From: Pycnopodia helianthoides
Lineage: Eukaryota; Echinodermata; Asteroidea; Forcipulatida; Asteriidae
Length of the DNA stretch: 64,000 nt
NCBI GenBank assembly: GCA_032158295.1
Contig: CM063253.1
Coordinates: 8,711,001 to 8,775,000 of the forward strand
Reading direction: 5' to 3'
Below the pieces are notes generated by a model that worked only from the letters and a program-made list of their open reading frames with translations, did not search any database and had not been told where the DNA came from. Every line of letters starts with the position of its first letter. Position 1 is the first letter of the stretch. Both the position numbers and the translations under genes were made by a program. Shown here one piece after another: positions 47,901 through 54,560 of the stretch.

Positions 47901-50434
47901 GGCACCTCAGGTGGGATTCAAACCCAAGACCTTCTGCATTCGATGGCAGACGCCTTTACCATTAGACAATCAAGCTTTGAGACCACCTCAGCGCTTGTAA
48001 TGGGTGACTTTTAAGGACATCAGCTGGCAGCACACTTACCACGCTTACTGAGTGAATCCATTGCTTTCTGTCAAAATTGTGCACATACTCAGTATTCAAA
48101 CACTGGAAAATTACCCAGTATAAAGCCGTTTCCAAACTGGCGGCTACAGCTATGGCTGTTGCTAAGGGTGTTGCTAAGGAAGTACTATACATGTACTTCA
48201 ACATGATGCGGAAATCTAGCTGTAATTGCTGATCTGGAATTGGCCTTAATGCTGCCAACCAGCATCTCAAAAGTCTCCCTCGATTGGGGATAATGACAGC
48301 AAATTCTAATTTTGCCCTTCACCAAAGTACAACTACCACAGGGTTCCACGGAGCTATGGCCCCCACAAGGGGAAAAGCAGGAGTCTGATGAGTGCAGGGG
48401 TGCCATGGGGGGCAATGGCTCAGGCAGGGAACTGGCCCAGGAGAGCCGGGAGTCCGTGTGAATTTTGTTTCCACTAGAATGGACCAGCACTGATTTATAC
48501 AGTACATTGTACCTTATTATTTGTTTTACACTGGTGAGGGGAAACCTGAAAACAACAGACTGTGCAACTGTGCAAGTCTTGTGTGTATTCAAACATTGGG
48601 ACCCGTTAAAGTGCACGAGTTTGTTTCCTTTACGCGTTCAAGCAATGTTGATGGGACAACATGGTTGAACATGCACAAGACTTGCACTGTTATTGTTCAG
48701 TACCACTAATGCAATCTAGAATATACGTTACTATGTACATTATCACATTTTTATCTTTTAAATGACGTAACTCACATGGTCCATTAACGTGATCAACTGA
48801 ACTCTTTGTACAACTAGTATGGGGTTGAACAAAGACAAATTGACTGGTGCGGGATTTGAACCAACGACCTCCGGATATTGTACCGGCGCTCTACCAACTG
48901 AGCTATCTAGCCCTATGTTGGCGGTCTCCCTATTTTGTCAATATCTATGTTCGGGGGTGCCAGTCAACAACAGCTTTTCAAGATATTCTGCACCGTTTTC
49001 ATTGGGGAATCATGAAAACTAAAAATCCTCGACCATCTTGATCATGGTGTGGCGTGCAAAACTCACATGGTACATTAACGTGATCAACTTAACTCTTTCT
49101 ACAACATGAGCTTTTCAAGATATTCTGCACAGCTTTCGTTGGGGAATCACAAAAACAAAAAATCCTTTAACTACGACCATCTTGATCATGGTGTGGTATG
49201 GAGAAACGTTCACATTACGATTGGTATACACATCCAATATGACACAGAGGGAGGACAACACTCACTGTAAATTACCTTGTGTTTATGAACTCGTTTATGC
49301 TATGCCCATCCAAGAAGGGACATTTTTTGAAGGGAAATTCAAGAGATTTGTTAGAATAAAAGTCAAACACATCAAATAACTAGAATGATTCTCCCACCAA
49401 AATGAAGATAAAAAAAAATGTGTTCATTTGTAGCATCTATGCACAGATATGGTGCATTCTTAACAGTGTTCAAACTACCTACCGAATCCAACCACCTAAG
49501 GTTAACCTCAGACGTGCCACCTACATGTGTACTCACTCCCACAAGTGTGTAAACACCTGCAATCGGGGACCTCCTGTTGTCCCTCTTGCACTTTCACTTT
49601 TTTGGAAACAGCTAAGCCATTGGTTATGTACATACTGTACTTCTCAACTGGGGACCTTCACCCAACCAACCAACAACCCTTTTGTTCCAGTTCCACGGCT
49701 TGAAAGTGTATGTTCTACCCATACATATACCCAAAACTAACACCAAGCCCAACTAAGCTTTCTTCACAATGGTATAAAACCCAACCAACTGACTTTGGCC
49801 AAACCTTATCCACCCGTGAGCCTGCCCCAACCGACCAATACATCCAACTTAAACCACAATGGTGCCCAAACCTACCCCACCCGTGCCCAAAACTATCCTA
49901 GCAAAACCTATCCTCTTCAAAGCCCAACTTGCCCTTTCCCCTGTGATGTGCCCAACCTACCCTACAAAGAAAACCCATCCAGGGCCCAAACCCAGCCATA
50001 AGCCCAACCTTTCCAATCCCTGATCCCAACCTACGTACAATGACCAATCTATGTACCCAGCCCATAAATGCCCCATCTACGTACAATGCCCAACCTGCCC
50101 AACCCACAAGCCCAACTTACCTACAATCATGACAAAGCCAAATCTACCAGGTCCATTGCCCTACCTACATATATGTATGATGCCCAACTTACCCAACCCA
50201 TACTCCTAACCTACATACATCCAACACCCAACCTACCCAACCCATAAACCCAAACCATCCCACAGGTCCAGTTCCTTACAACTCACCTTTGACTTTCCCT
50301 TGACAGGTTGCTCCTCATCGACTTGGATCCAGCCATTCCAATTATCTCTGTTGACTGTAACTGTGTGCCATTTACCAAGGGATACCTGCAAGTTACTTCT
50401 AATAACGGCTGGAGCAGTCCCACCGAGTTCATAC
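17736..50434 (-). CDS. HSPG2: Perlecan-like proteoglycan, C-terminal domain V
   Basis: Ten minus-strand exons join in phase to 554 residues: 50287-50434, 46303-46489, 30243-30368, 28983-29220, 28133-28361, 26590-26770, 24151-24229, 23328-23471, 22505-22692 and 17736-17881. The domains are the second half of LG1 (to about 114), EGF (119-151), LG2 (about 154-332), EGF (336-367) and LG3 (about 373-554). Family knowledge: domain V of perlecan is a secreted basement-membrane region that binds integrins, dystroglycan and matrix partners. Residues favouring perlecan over agrin include [13 protein letters not shown] in LG2 and FNDGNWHSV in LG3. N-glycosylation sequons NYT, NGS and NKT are present. 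Only one EGF separates adjacent LGs (two in human perlecan; agrin has two, then one). LG2 has Asp306 where LGs carry Cys. The N-terminus lies beyond the window or in unseen exons. The symbol means orthology inferred by eye; agrin remains the alternative. Confidence 0.8.
18186..18339. mobile_element. MITE, subfamily A3, truncated
   Basis: Only one end survives: it finishes TTACCAATAGTGTACAGGCCTTTAA, the inverse of the start of 36491-36844. Interior words TTTCTACCATTACT and AAATCATGTAAGTT match that copy in inverse. Confidence 0.65.
18340..18865. mobile_element. MITE, family B, interrupted
   Basis: The left part (GAGGTAAAACCATGATGAAACA to about 18440) and the right part (about 18807-18865, GAGGGCGCCC...CGCATAAGGACTAT) match the two halves of family B. 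About 370 unrelated bases lie between them. The left terminal repeat itself is missing, replaced by the A3 MITE end. Confidence 0.5.
18893..18985 (-). repeat. Retroelement 3' tail, minus orientation
   Basis: On the minus strand it reads AAAGCGCGTTGAAACATTACTGTGAAATG..., then A/T runs and ATT repeats, the common GCGC-plus-ATT tail of this window. Confidence 0.4.
19964..20018 (+). repeat. Retroelement tail, GAGTCCTTGG type
   Basis: GAGAGTCCTTGGCTTCACAACC is followed by AATAAATAAATTACATGAAATG, the same ending as at 2060-2137. Confidence 0.5.
20944..20989. repeat. GATT microsatellite
   Basis: About eleven GATT units directly after CTATGGAAATAAACT. A tetranucleotide run after an AATAAA-like string is typical of a non-LTR retrotransposon 3' end, but no coding remnant was recognised in front of it. 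Confidence 0.85.
21180..21285 (+). repeat. Retroelement 3' tail with ATT repeats
   Basis: GCCTGCATAATAAAGGCGCTTTATAAACAC followed by TATTATTATTACTATCATTA. It resembles the end of the LINE remnant at 59640-59935. Confidence 0.5.
22505..22692 (-). CDS. HSPG2: Perlecan-like exon: LG3 central strands
   Basis: The acceptor is CCCTGCAG/T and the donor is CTAG/GTGAGT. It carries [20 protein letters not shown], then [23 protein letters not shown]-x-WH-x-V is the perlecan LG3 signature in this region, and NKT is a sequon. The last base starts the glycine codon finished in the terminal exon. Confidence 0.93.
22925..23275 (-). mobile_element. SINE-like element, type S4
   Basis: The element reads on the minus strand and is related to 30920-31290. 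Shared plus-strand words include GGGCGAACCCCTTCT / GAGCAAACCCCTTCT, ACACAACACACTGGACC and GTCTTGCTTAAGGACACAA. It occupies most of the 635-base intron between two LG3 exons. Confidence 0.6.
23328..23471 (-). CDS. HSPG2: Perlecan-like exon: LG3 strands
   Basis: The acceptor is TATGTACAG/A and the donor is TGGAG/GTAAAC. It encodes [20 protein letters not shown] and [14 protein letters not shown], close in pattern to perlecan LG3. Its acceptor lies at the very edge of a 104-bp tandem array that continues into the intron. Confidence 0.92.
23469..23900. repeat. 104-bp tandem repeat, four copies
   Basis: Units start near 23469, 23572, 23681 and 23780, each with a version of CTCTGTACATAGACAAAGAA, GTGCTCAGTATGTGCTCAGT and ATGGCCAGTGGTCA. 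The first unit overlaps the acceptor of the LG3 exon ending at 23471. Confidence 0.85.
24151..24229 (-). CDS. HSPG2: Perlecan-like exon: LG3 start
   Basis: A 79-base exon from TTTCAG/AG to donor AAA/GTGAGT, encoding [20 protein letters not shown] then DWVMT. The phrase PSFQGSSYL parallels the LG2 opening PSFNGSSHL. Confidence 0.87.
24965..25140 (+). mobile_element. tRNA-derived SINE with duplicated B box
   Basis: An A-box-like GTGGTTTAGTGGTGAGACAT (24979-24998) is followed by GTGGGTTCGAATCCC twice, 18 bases apart (from 25019 and 25044). The end GTGCTTAACACCCATCAGTG is repeated in the opposite orientation at 24599-24636. A folded tRNA is not possible because the acceptor stem does not pair. 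Confidence 0.6.
25944..26335. mobile_element. MITE, subfamily A5
   Basis: TTAAAGGAACATTACAGAAT at the left; inverse TTCTGTAATGTTCCTT at the right with a mutated last TTAA. The interior contains ACAGTTGCTGGCAGTG, GGCCATCTGGGTCACGAGAA and ATCATCATTAGACCGTG, shared by all five A5 copies. Confidence 0.88.
26590..26770 (-). CDS. HSPG2: Perlecan-like exon: LG2 end and second EGF
   Basis: The acceptor is GACCTAG/GTG and the donor is GAAG/GTATGA. It starts [14 protein letters not shown] (the last LG2 strand and tail), then gives six EGF cysteines at 336, 341, 347, 356, 358 and 367. The sequence between the strand and the EGF ([12 protein letters not shown]) contains no spare cysteine to close LG2. 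Two direct MITE copies flank the exon closely. Confidence 0.92.
26802..27183. mobile_element. MITE, subfamily A5, same orientation
   Basis: It runs from TTAAAGGAACATTACAG to CTGTAATGTTCCTTAA, in the same orientation as the 25944 copy. It lacks the GCTCACTGAG stretch present in the others. In the direction of transcription it ends 31 bases before the acceptor of the EGF2 exon. Confidence 0.88.
27520..27696. mobile_element. MITE, family B
   Basis: ATAGACCTTGTGCATTGACG at the left and TGACATCATACGCATAAGGTCTAT at the right form clear inverted ends. CCGCCATCTTAGAGGTAAAA lies inside. Confidence 0.75.
28133..28361 (-). CDS. HSPG2: Perlecan-like exon: LG2 C-terminal half
   Basis: The acceptor is AATACAG/A and the donor is CAGAAG/GTGTGC. 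It reads [42 protein letters not shown] and ends SFVGDIQK. The GD pair (Asp306) stands where LG domains have GC. Base composition is more GC-rich than the surrounding introns. Confidence 0.92.
28983..29220 (-). CDS. HSPG2: Perlecan-like exon: LG2 N-terminal half
   Basis: It opens after TCCACAG with a split Asp codon and encodes [12 protein letters not shown], then [20 protein letters not shown] and [20 protein letters not shown], textbook LG strands. The donor is AAG/GTTTGT. NGS at the start is a sequon. Cys225 in FDCGSG is an extra cysteine at a position that is normally not Cys. Confidence 0.92.
29221..30242 (-). other. Intron between EGF1 and LG2 exons
   Basis: AT-rich, about 1 kb. Partial duplicate words (GTGGATCAACAACAG near 29560 and 29658) are the only structure seen. 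Confidence 0.6.
30243..30368 (-). CDS. HSPG2: Perlecan-like exon: first EGF module
   Basis: The acceptor is CTTTAG/GT and the donor is AAGG/GTAATA. It first gives the closing LG1 cysteine (EC, residue 114), then six EGF cysteines at 119, 124, 130, 140, 142 and 151 with the usual C-x4-C-x5-C-x9-C-x-C-x8-C spacing. There is no calcium-binding D/N-x-D/E start, so this is an ordinary laminin-linker EGF. Confidence 0.9.
30481..30715. repeat. Inverted repeat, 32-35 bp arms
   Basis: The left arm begins TGCACAGCCACAATCATGGG and the right arm is its inverse, ending CCCATGATTGTGGCTGTGCA. The arms are about 165 bases apart. Part of the left arm recurs at 1761-1822. Confidence 0.75.
30750..30890 (-). 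mobile_element. tRNA-like SINE, type S6
   Basis: The plus-strand words CCACAGGCACCTAGGATGGG, ATTCAAACCAATGACCTTC and TTGACCACCGAGCT are the inverse of a B box and an A box. The copy at 47868-47985 has the same order (CCACAGGCACCTCAGGTGGG, ATTCAAACCCAAGACCTTC). Confidence 0.6.
30920..31290 (-). mobile_element. SINE-like element, type S4, second copy
   Basis: It starts with an ATT-type tail (ATAGTAATAATAAAGTGC) and runs to a minus-strand B box (inverse GGGACTCGAACCCAC near 31242-31256). It pairs with 22925-23275. Confidence 0.6.
32538..32845. mobile_element. MITE, subfamily A5, truncated
   Basis: It starts TTAAAGGAACATTACAGAAT and follows the family in the orientation opposite to 25944 as far as CTTCTACAGGTTTGTCAGTT. 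It then breaks off and lacks its second end. Confidence 0.82.
33503..33770. repeat. 63-bp tandem repeat, about four copies
   Basis: Units begin near 33503, 33568, 33631 and 33693 (CCCCAGAGCGTAGAT), each followed by a T run, ACAGACTGACGAATTGGGCA and CAAAAAGTGACGAATAAG. The GTGACGAAT word is also in the terminal repeats of the surrounding element. Open reading on the minus strand is a by-product of the period being divisible by three. Confidence 0.9.
34822..35218. mobile_element. MITE, subfamily A4
   Basis: TTAAGGTTGGGTCATAGATT to ATGACCCTACCGTTAA. The interior word TTTTCTCAGCAAG...CACTGTATTCAGCTGAAAC is shared with 38336-38550 and, inverted, with 52699-53093. Confidence 0.75.
36117..36494. 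mobile_element. MITE, family A/A2 intermediate
   Basis: AAAGGCAGGGTATACCATTG opens it and GGTATACTTTGCCTTTAA closes it. Its last TTAA (36491-36494) is also the first TTAA of the next MITE. Confidence 0.75.
36491..36844. mobile_element. MITE, subfamily A3, complete
   Basis: TTAAAGGCCCTGTACACTAT to AAAAGTGTACAATACCTTTAA, with a central TATCACGCGTGATA palindrome (about 36654-36667). It abuts the previous MITE. Confidence 0.82.
37984..38335. mobile_element. MITE, family A
   Basis: It starts TTAAAGGCACTGGACACGTT and has the family order (GACCAGTATCCTCACTTGGT, AAAACACCCTTG, TTACTTCAGAGGGAG). The right end TAATTACCTAAAGTATCCAC is decayed. Confidence 0.78.
38336..38550. mobile_element. MITE, subfamily A4, one half
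   Basis: Only the right half matches: GATGGATAGGATGTTCATG, ACTGTATTCAGCTGAAACAC and GATGACCCTACCTGTAAGG. It sits directly after the decayed family A end. Confidence 0.6.
39640..39850. promoter_or_regulatory. Possible intronic regulatory island
   Basis: About 200 bases with balanced composition and no resemblance to any repeat in the window. They contain CTAATTAG (homeodomain-type palindrome), TTGCGGTTG (Runx-like TGCGGT) and ATTCATTAGG. The call is inference only: complex non-repeat sequence in a large intron of a developmental matrix gene. Confidence 0.25.
41481..41943. mobile_element. Inverted-repeat element, AACAGTTGATCGTCC arms
   Basis: The left arm TTTAGGCCGAATAAATAAAA then AAACAGTTGATCGTCC (to 41516) is matched by an inverse right arm from 41907 (GGACGATCAACTGTTT) to GGCCTTAG at 41943. 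The interior is AT-rich with long A and T runs. Confidence 0.75.
42716..42768. repeat. Short hairpin/tandem cluster
   Basis: TTTGTAG, CTCTAAAA, then CTACAAAGTAGC twice separated by GCTCTAAAA. The repeats are both direct (23-bp period) and self-complementary. Confidence 0.75.
42800..43010. mobile_element. Repeat D, inverse copy
   Basis: TCCGCGGTAGTAGAATAAAT, AGCAAGACAAGTTCTCTAAA and GGTGTTACCGCAAACCGAAT are the inverse of 55770-55880. Confidence 0.7.
43313..43474. mobile_element. Long palindromic MITE, family C
   Basis: The arms are about 70 bases. The left begins GGGGTCAATCTCACAAAACT and carries GACTTAGGACTAGTCCTAGG then CAATGCTAAGAGATA. The right is the inverse with only a few mismatches and ends GTTTTGTGAAATCGACCCC. 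The loop is only a few bases. Confidence 0.9.
43690..44085. mobile_element. MITE, subfamily A5, complete
   Basis: TTAAAGGAACATTACAGAAT to ATTCTGTAATGTTCCTTTAA. It contains GCTCAGTGAGCG and all A5 words; orientation opposite to 25944. Confidence 0.88.
44082..44317. mobile_element. Inverted-repeat element chained to a MITE
   Basis: TTAAACTTGAATTCCTCAGA at the left (ACTGT follows) and the inverse TCTGAGGAATTCAAATTTAA at the right. The loop holds a G run and a short open frame. Its first TTAA is the last TTAA of the A5 MITE. Confidence 0.75.
44483..44660. repeat. SINE-like repeat, type S5, second copy
   Basis: It matches 4900-5090 by CATTTCAACTCCTTAGGAG-like and GAGAAGCAATTATAGTAAAG words. Confidence 0.45.
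44664..44812. mobile_element. Hairpin MITE, family C
   Basis: GGGTCGATTTCACAAAGCAC to CTCTTTGTGAAACCGACTCC. The interior CATCTTAAGATGAGTGGTCA is shared with 14800-14840. Confidence 0.8.
45079..45335. mobile_element. MITE, family A, internally deleted
   Basis: TTAAAGGCACTGGACTCGTT at the left; the right end is shortened to TTTTGAGTGCCTTTAA. The middle third of the family is missing. Confidence 0.75.
45721..46097. mobile_element. MITE, family A
   Basis: TATAAAGGCAGGATATACTT to ACCAAAAGTATGCACTGCCTTTAA. An open frame of 136 codons inside (45816-46226) runs through repeat sequence and beyond it, and is not a gene. Confidence 0.8.
46303..46489 (-). CDS. HSPG2: Perlecan-like exon: LG1 C-terminal half
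   Basis: The exon runs from TTTTAG/GGG to donor GTGG/GTGAGT. It contains [18 protein letters not shown], then [15 protein letters not shown] with the conserved LG cysteine. The partner cysteine is supplied by the next exon (GEC). The NYT sequon is a possible glycosylation site. The match to human perlecan LG1 (LYLGG..Y.A.....GFIGCV) is the best family clue in this exon. Confidence 0.9.
46929..47312. mobile_element. MITE, subfamily A2
   Basis: TTAAAGGCACAGTACACGTT to AAACGTGTACTGTGCCTTTAA, a nearly exact inverse. The interior matches 9873-10266, in the opposite orientation. Confidence 0.87.
47868..47985 (-). mobile_element. tRNA-like SINE, type S6
   Basis: The minus strand gives GGGTTTGAATCCCACCTGAG (B box) and an A-box-like TTGATTGTCTAATGGTAAAG. 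Partner of 30750-30890. Confidence 0.6.
48767..49196. repeat. Two-copy duplication, one copy split by a SINE
   Basis: ACTCACATGGTCCATTAACG (from about 48771) and ACTCACATGGTACATTAACG (from about 49062) open the copies. TTTTCAAGATATTCTGCAC to CATCTTGATCATGGTGTGG closes both. In the first copy about 155 bases of SINE S1 lie in between; in the second the sequence is continuous. Confidence 0.85.
48817..48970 (-). mobile_element. tRNA-derived SINE, type S1, second copy
   Basis: The minus strand contains TAGCTCAGTTGGTAGAGCGC and GGTTCAAATCCCGCACCAGT, then ends in GTTCAACCCC. It is more intact in the A and B boxes than the copy at 6491-6636. Confidence 0.85.
49660..50270. repeat. CCCAAC-rich degenerate repeat
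   Basis: Dozens of CCCAAC, CCCAACCTACC and CCCAACCCATA units with irregular spacing. On the transcribed (minus) strand these are GGTTGGGTAGGTTGGG runs, starting some 20 bases after the donor of the LG1 exon. Confidence 0.8.
50287..50434 (-). CDS. HSPG2: Perlecan-like exon: LG1 middle strands
   Basis: The acceptor is CCCCTTCAG/G and the donor is AAAG/GTGAGT. The exon starts with the last base of a split arginine codon and then reads [13 protein letters not shown] and [12 protein letters not shown], the central LG strands with the conserved W-H. It is the first visible exon, so the previous one must end with two bases of a codon. Confidence 0.88.
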
Positions 50435-50489
50435 CTGAAGGGGAAGAAACACAAAGCACCAGATTTAAATAATAATATACTAATAATAA

Positions 50490-50690
50490 TATATATGATC
50501 ACAGAGCACAGCCTGAGATCGAAAGTGTCTGATTTTTCCCGAGGGAGGAAAACCGGAGGGCCCGGAGAAAAACCCTCGTGGCACAGCAGAGAACCAACGC
50601 ACAACTCTACTCACATAATGGTCTTAGCCAAGTTTGAACCAGGGTCCCATTGGTAAGAGGCGAGCGCTTTAAGCAACAGCCAACCATGGC
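50490..50690 (-). mobile_element. tRNA-derived SINE, type S2, second copy
   Basis: It shares GATCGAAAGTGTCTGATTTT, CCCTCGTGGCACAGC and TTTGAACCAGGGTCCCATTG with the 13370 copy. It starts about 55 bases upstream of the LG1 exon acceptor. Confidence 0.65.
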
Positions 50691-51610
50691 AAATATAAAA
50701 AAGTCACTTTATCCCTACATTCTTCAGTCAGGAAGTTCATTTCTACCTCTGGGAACGGGGAAATTAATGAATGAGATATGAATTGAAGGCAAAGAGAATG
50801 TTATTTGCTGTGATTTCTGTGGGTAGAAAGTCGCTGTGGTTGAATAGTGTTAGGCGAAGACTGAGCTCAGAACGGACATGACTTGTTACTAATACTGCCT
50901 ATTATTACAGGCCTGATTCTTCATTGCTTGCAAGGGCAAGGCTGTTTTTCTGAGTTTTTTTCTTTCATGAAGAATTTCAACTTTCTACTGGAACTATTCC
51001 AAACTCTTATAACAAACAAAGTCTTAGACCATACTGTACACTGGGAGCCGAACAAAGATGGCTACATTAGACAAAAGCTCATCAACTTCTCCAAAACTTT
51101 GCACCTATGAGTGACCCTCCTGGAGCCCATCCCCTACCCCCACCCCCACCCCTACCCCAACCCCTAACTGACCCAGAATCAGAAGGGAAGACAACATTCC
51201 CTCAGAACAACTTCTGTTTATGTCGTTCAAAACAAGCGGAAATTCTCCAACCCCAAAAATGGCTTCTTAATTTGAGGCCACAAGACTGTGTCTGAAGTTT
51301 TATACTTTCCAGATGGGACTGTATTCAGAATTCATGTTCCTCGACAGCCTACCAGGTTTTTTTATTGCAGCTAGATGTGTACATTACATGTATGTTTCCC
51401 TGAACGAATACAAAATAAATTCTGCACTATAACTTAATATTGCCGGCGGAATGTTAAACCGTTTAAGAGCCAGGCGGATGCTGTGCTGAGGTGTGGCATA
51501 ATATCACAAGAGGTCAAGACTTGTTTCAACAAAATCGTTGCTTGGCACTGCAACTTTCGGAAGGGGAGATAACGTTTGAAGTGTTTCACTGTGGTTTTAA
51601 ACATTATTGT

Positions 51611-51985
51611 TTTAAGGCACTGGACATGTTTTGTAATTGTCGAAGACCAGTTTCTCACTTGGTGTATCCCAACATATGCATAAAATAACAAACCTGTGAA
51701 AATTTGGGCTCAATTGGTCATCGAATTTGCAAGAGAATAATGAAAGAAAAAACACCCTTGTTGCATTACTTTGTGTGCTTTCAGATGCATAATAAAAGGC
51801 TTCAGGTAGAAGTCTTTTATTATTTGAGTGAGAAATTACCTCTTTCTCAAAAATTACGTTACTTCAGAGGGAGCCGTTTCTCACAATGTTTTATACTATC
51901 AACAGCTCTCCATTGCTCGTTACCAAGTAAGTTTTTATGCTAACGATTATTTTGAGTAATTACCAAAAGTGTCCAGTGCCTTTAG
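51611..51985. mobile_element. MITE, family A
   Basis: TTAAGGCACTGGACATGTTT to CAAAAGTGTCCAGTGCCTTTA. The interior order matches 16325-16712 in inverse. Confidence 0.82.
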
Positions 51986-52474
51986 CACTCCTCTGCCCTG
52001 ATTTTTATTTTGAAGAAAACAAGATAATCTTGAAGATAACAAATAAATTCTGCATTATTTTGTTATTATTTAATTTTGGCGCAGAATGTAAAACCGTATT
52101 ATCTATCGGAGCCAAGTGTATGCTGTGCTGGGGTATGGCATGATATTGCTAGAGGTCAAAACTTGGTTCAGCTACACCTACAGTCTATTAAGGTACACTT
52201 CATCATTGTTTTTGGAAGAATCAACTCATTCCCATTTTCAACTTTTCAATAAACGCACCATCCAATCAACCTGTGAAATGTCATCAAATTTTTTGTCTTA
52301 TTTCGAAGAAAAAAATTAGGAGGTAGTGTTTCTTCAGGTATCTTGTGCATAGTATTTTTATTGTGACAAACAATATTGGGTGTCTGTGTCTGCAAATGAC
52401 ATTTCCTTGACTTCTTGATCAATTCAAAAAGAAAAAAATGTTGTGAAAGTTTGGTACTGGTACAAACTGGCACT

Positions 52475-52626
52475 GGGCCCAATTTCATAGAGCTGGTTGT
52501 GTAGGAAATATACCTTAAAAAAAATTCTTCTGAGCAAAGATTAGCAGATAACCAGTCACAATTGGTACATGATTTGACATAGCTTTTTGCCTGGTAATCC
52601 TTAGGCAGCTCTATGAAATTTGGCTC
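52475..52626. mobile_element. Hairpin MITE, subfamily C2
   Basis: GGGCCCAATTTCATAGAGCT at the left and the inverse AGCTCTATGAAATTTGGCTC at the right. GCTTTTTGCCTGGTAATCC lies inside. Confidence 0.8.
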
Positions 52627-52698
52627 TTGTATAATCAGCGAGCTGGCAGATTGAATATGCTGGGGTTTTATTAATTAACATTCCTGTACTTTATCTTT

Positions 52699-53093
52699 TA
52701 AGGTAGGATTCCTAAAGATCACAGATTGTTTTTTCCCAACGTAAAGCTGATTAATAAGCAATATTATCAAGAAAGATAGAAAGAAAGGAAGATCATAAAA
52801 GTCACTTGTGAAAGTTTCAGCTGAATACAGTGTCAACGTGGTGAGAAAACAGCAAAAAAAACTGTCACAGCGTTTTCACACGAAAGCCGAATCCATCCAC
52901 GTTTGGCGAGGCGACAGGAATCATTTCTCAAATTCAAATATTTAGGGGGGAAAAAAATCATCCAAACCATATTACTTCGAAGGGAATCCTTTCTCAAAAT
53001 AGTCTATAATATCAACAGCTCTTGTGCTTTTCACCAAGTAAGTTGTTATTAACTTTTGGAGTATTTACCACTCTGTGACCCTACCTTAAAAAA
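52699..53093. mobile_element. MITE, subfamily A4
   Basis: TTAAGGTAGGATTCCTAAAG to CTGTGACCCTACCTTAA. The words GTTTCAGCTGAATACAGTGT and GTGAGAAAACAGCAAAAAA are the inverse of those in 34822-35218. Confidence 0.78.
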
Positions 53094-53824
53094 AGGAGAC
53101 CTATCCTATCGTAAAACCTGTCATAAAAGCACAGACAGCACCCAAGCCCTCTTAGAGAAACAGAAACATGGACTCCCAGTGAACCCATGACTGCCGTATA
53201 CCTACACAAGACAGTTATAGACACCAATGCTACAAGGTAAAAGAAGACGAGGAAACCATCCTCTCACACAGCCATTCATAGGCAGGTGCGCTTTGTGTGA
53301 GGTTGTGACACCGCTGGGCTTCGATACCTTTATGGAAAATATGTTTGCCGCCAACTCAAATCATATTATCAATAACAGCTGTTTGGCAAACACTTCTGTT
53401 AAATACAAGCACAGCCGAGGCAGACACCACGCAGAATTGTGCTCTAGGATACACTGTACACAAATCACTGCTATGTTTGTTTTTTTATTACTCCAAACCC
53501 TTCTTCATGATCTTTCTAGTTTTTCTATCTCCGTTTTTAAAGGATGCATAGCCCCAAGATACTATTGTGGAGCTTTAAAGGCAACTCCGCTAAAACCATA
53601 TCTGACCTTTGGCGACCCACCATGGCCGAGGCTACGCCACTCCAACCCCGTGGGGAATACTCCGCATATCAAGCAAGCTCTACCGGCATACGCCCAAATT
53701 TAATAACATACATCTGACCTTTCAAGATTACCAGAAACTGGGGCGCTCCTGACATCTTCAACATCTGTTTTTTGGTGCTTTTATTTTTTTATTTTTTTGC
53801 AAGGCCAAGATTATACAACTTTGA

Positions 53825-53887
53825 TGCACCCACTCTCTCTCTCTCTCTCTCTTCTTTTCTCTCTCTCTCTCTCTATCTATCTCCATA
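53825..53887. repeat. CT microsatellite
   Basis: CT dinucleotide runs with small interruptions, ending in CTAT units. Confidence 0.9.
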
Positions 53888-54560
53888 TTGCCGTGATTTG
53901 AACCCCATGACCAGGGGCTTCGGATGTTTTCCTTGGTTAGGTCATTCCCCTTTATCATCGCCTGGACACGTACTACTGCTACAGCGACCGAGGCCCCCCC
54001 GCGGCTGAATTGAGACTATTAGTTTAGGCAGTCAGAACGAGTCATCTGCATCAGTTTTCATGGCGATGAGACGGTTTAGTTTTACTCTGTGTCAGTTTTC
54101 ATTCCAGACTTGTTTTTTTTTCCTTCCATAACAAGATCACAATCATACCATTCAATGATCCGTAAAAACATATTTCTTCTGGAATTTGAACCGAGACAGA
54201 GTGATGTGCGAGAAGGAAAAAAAAACACTTATCAAATTGTCAAAACACTTTGCTATGCCGAATGTCGTTGAACATTCTTTTTTTGATCACTTAAGTTACA
54301 AGAGAGAAAATCTGTGACCTACAAATCTTAGCATTAAGCTAGATCCTGGATTCTGGTGTAAAATTGGTTCAGAAAAAAACCCAGGAGGCCTGAAATGCTG
54401 GGGTTACTTTATGATAGAAATAACACCTGAGAAATGGATCATTACAGTTACTGCATGGGGGATTGTGCCACATCGTACATTGAGGAAGGGGAGACTTCCT
54501 TAAACTTCCACAGAGGGTGTGGTACTGCCACCCAGGCGTTTCAATTACCATTGGTATTCC

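Larger units (their letters stand above)
46490..50286 (-). other. Intron between two LG1 exons
   Basis: This 3.8 kb intron contains an A2 MITE, a G run (47724-47738), SINEs S6 and S1, a two-copy duplication and a CCCAAC-rich block next to the upstream exon's donor. Confidence 0.65.

Noticed and set aside
17736..50434. Agrin as the identity of the minus-strand gene
   Set aside because: Agrin is possible, but LG1 (LYLGG..Y.AL...G.S.GF.GCV), LG2 (AVLR.AEP..L..WH) and LG3 (NDG.WH.V) follow perlecan more closely. Kept as the alternative.
53227..53703. A 158-codon plus-strand open frame
   Set aside because: No splice logic, domain, or protein-like composition; the N-terminal part reads through ordinary AT-rich sequence.
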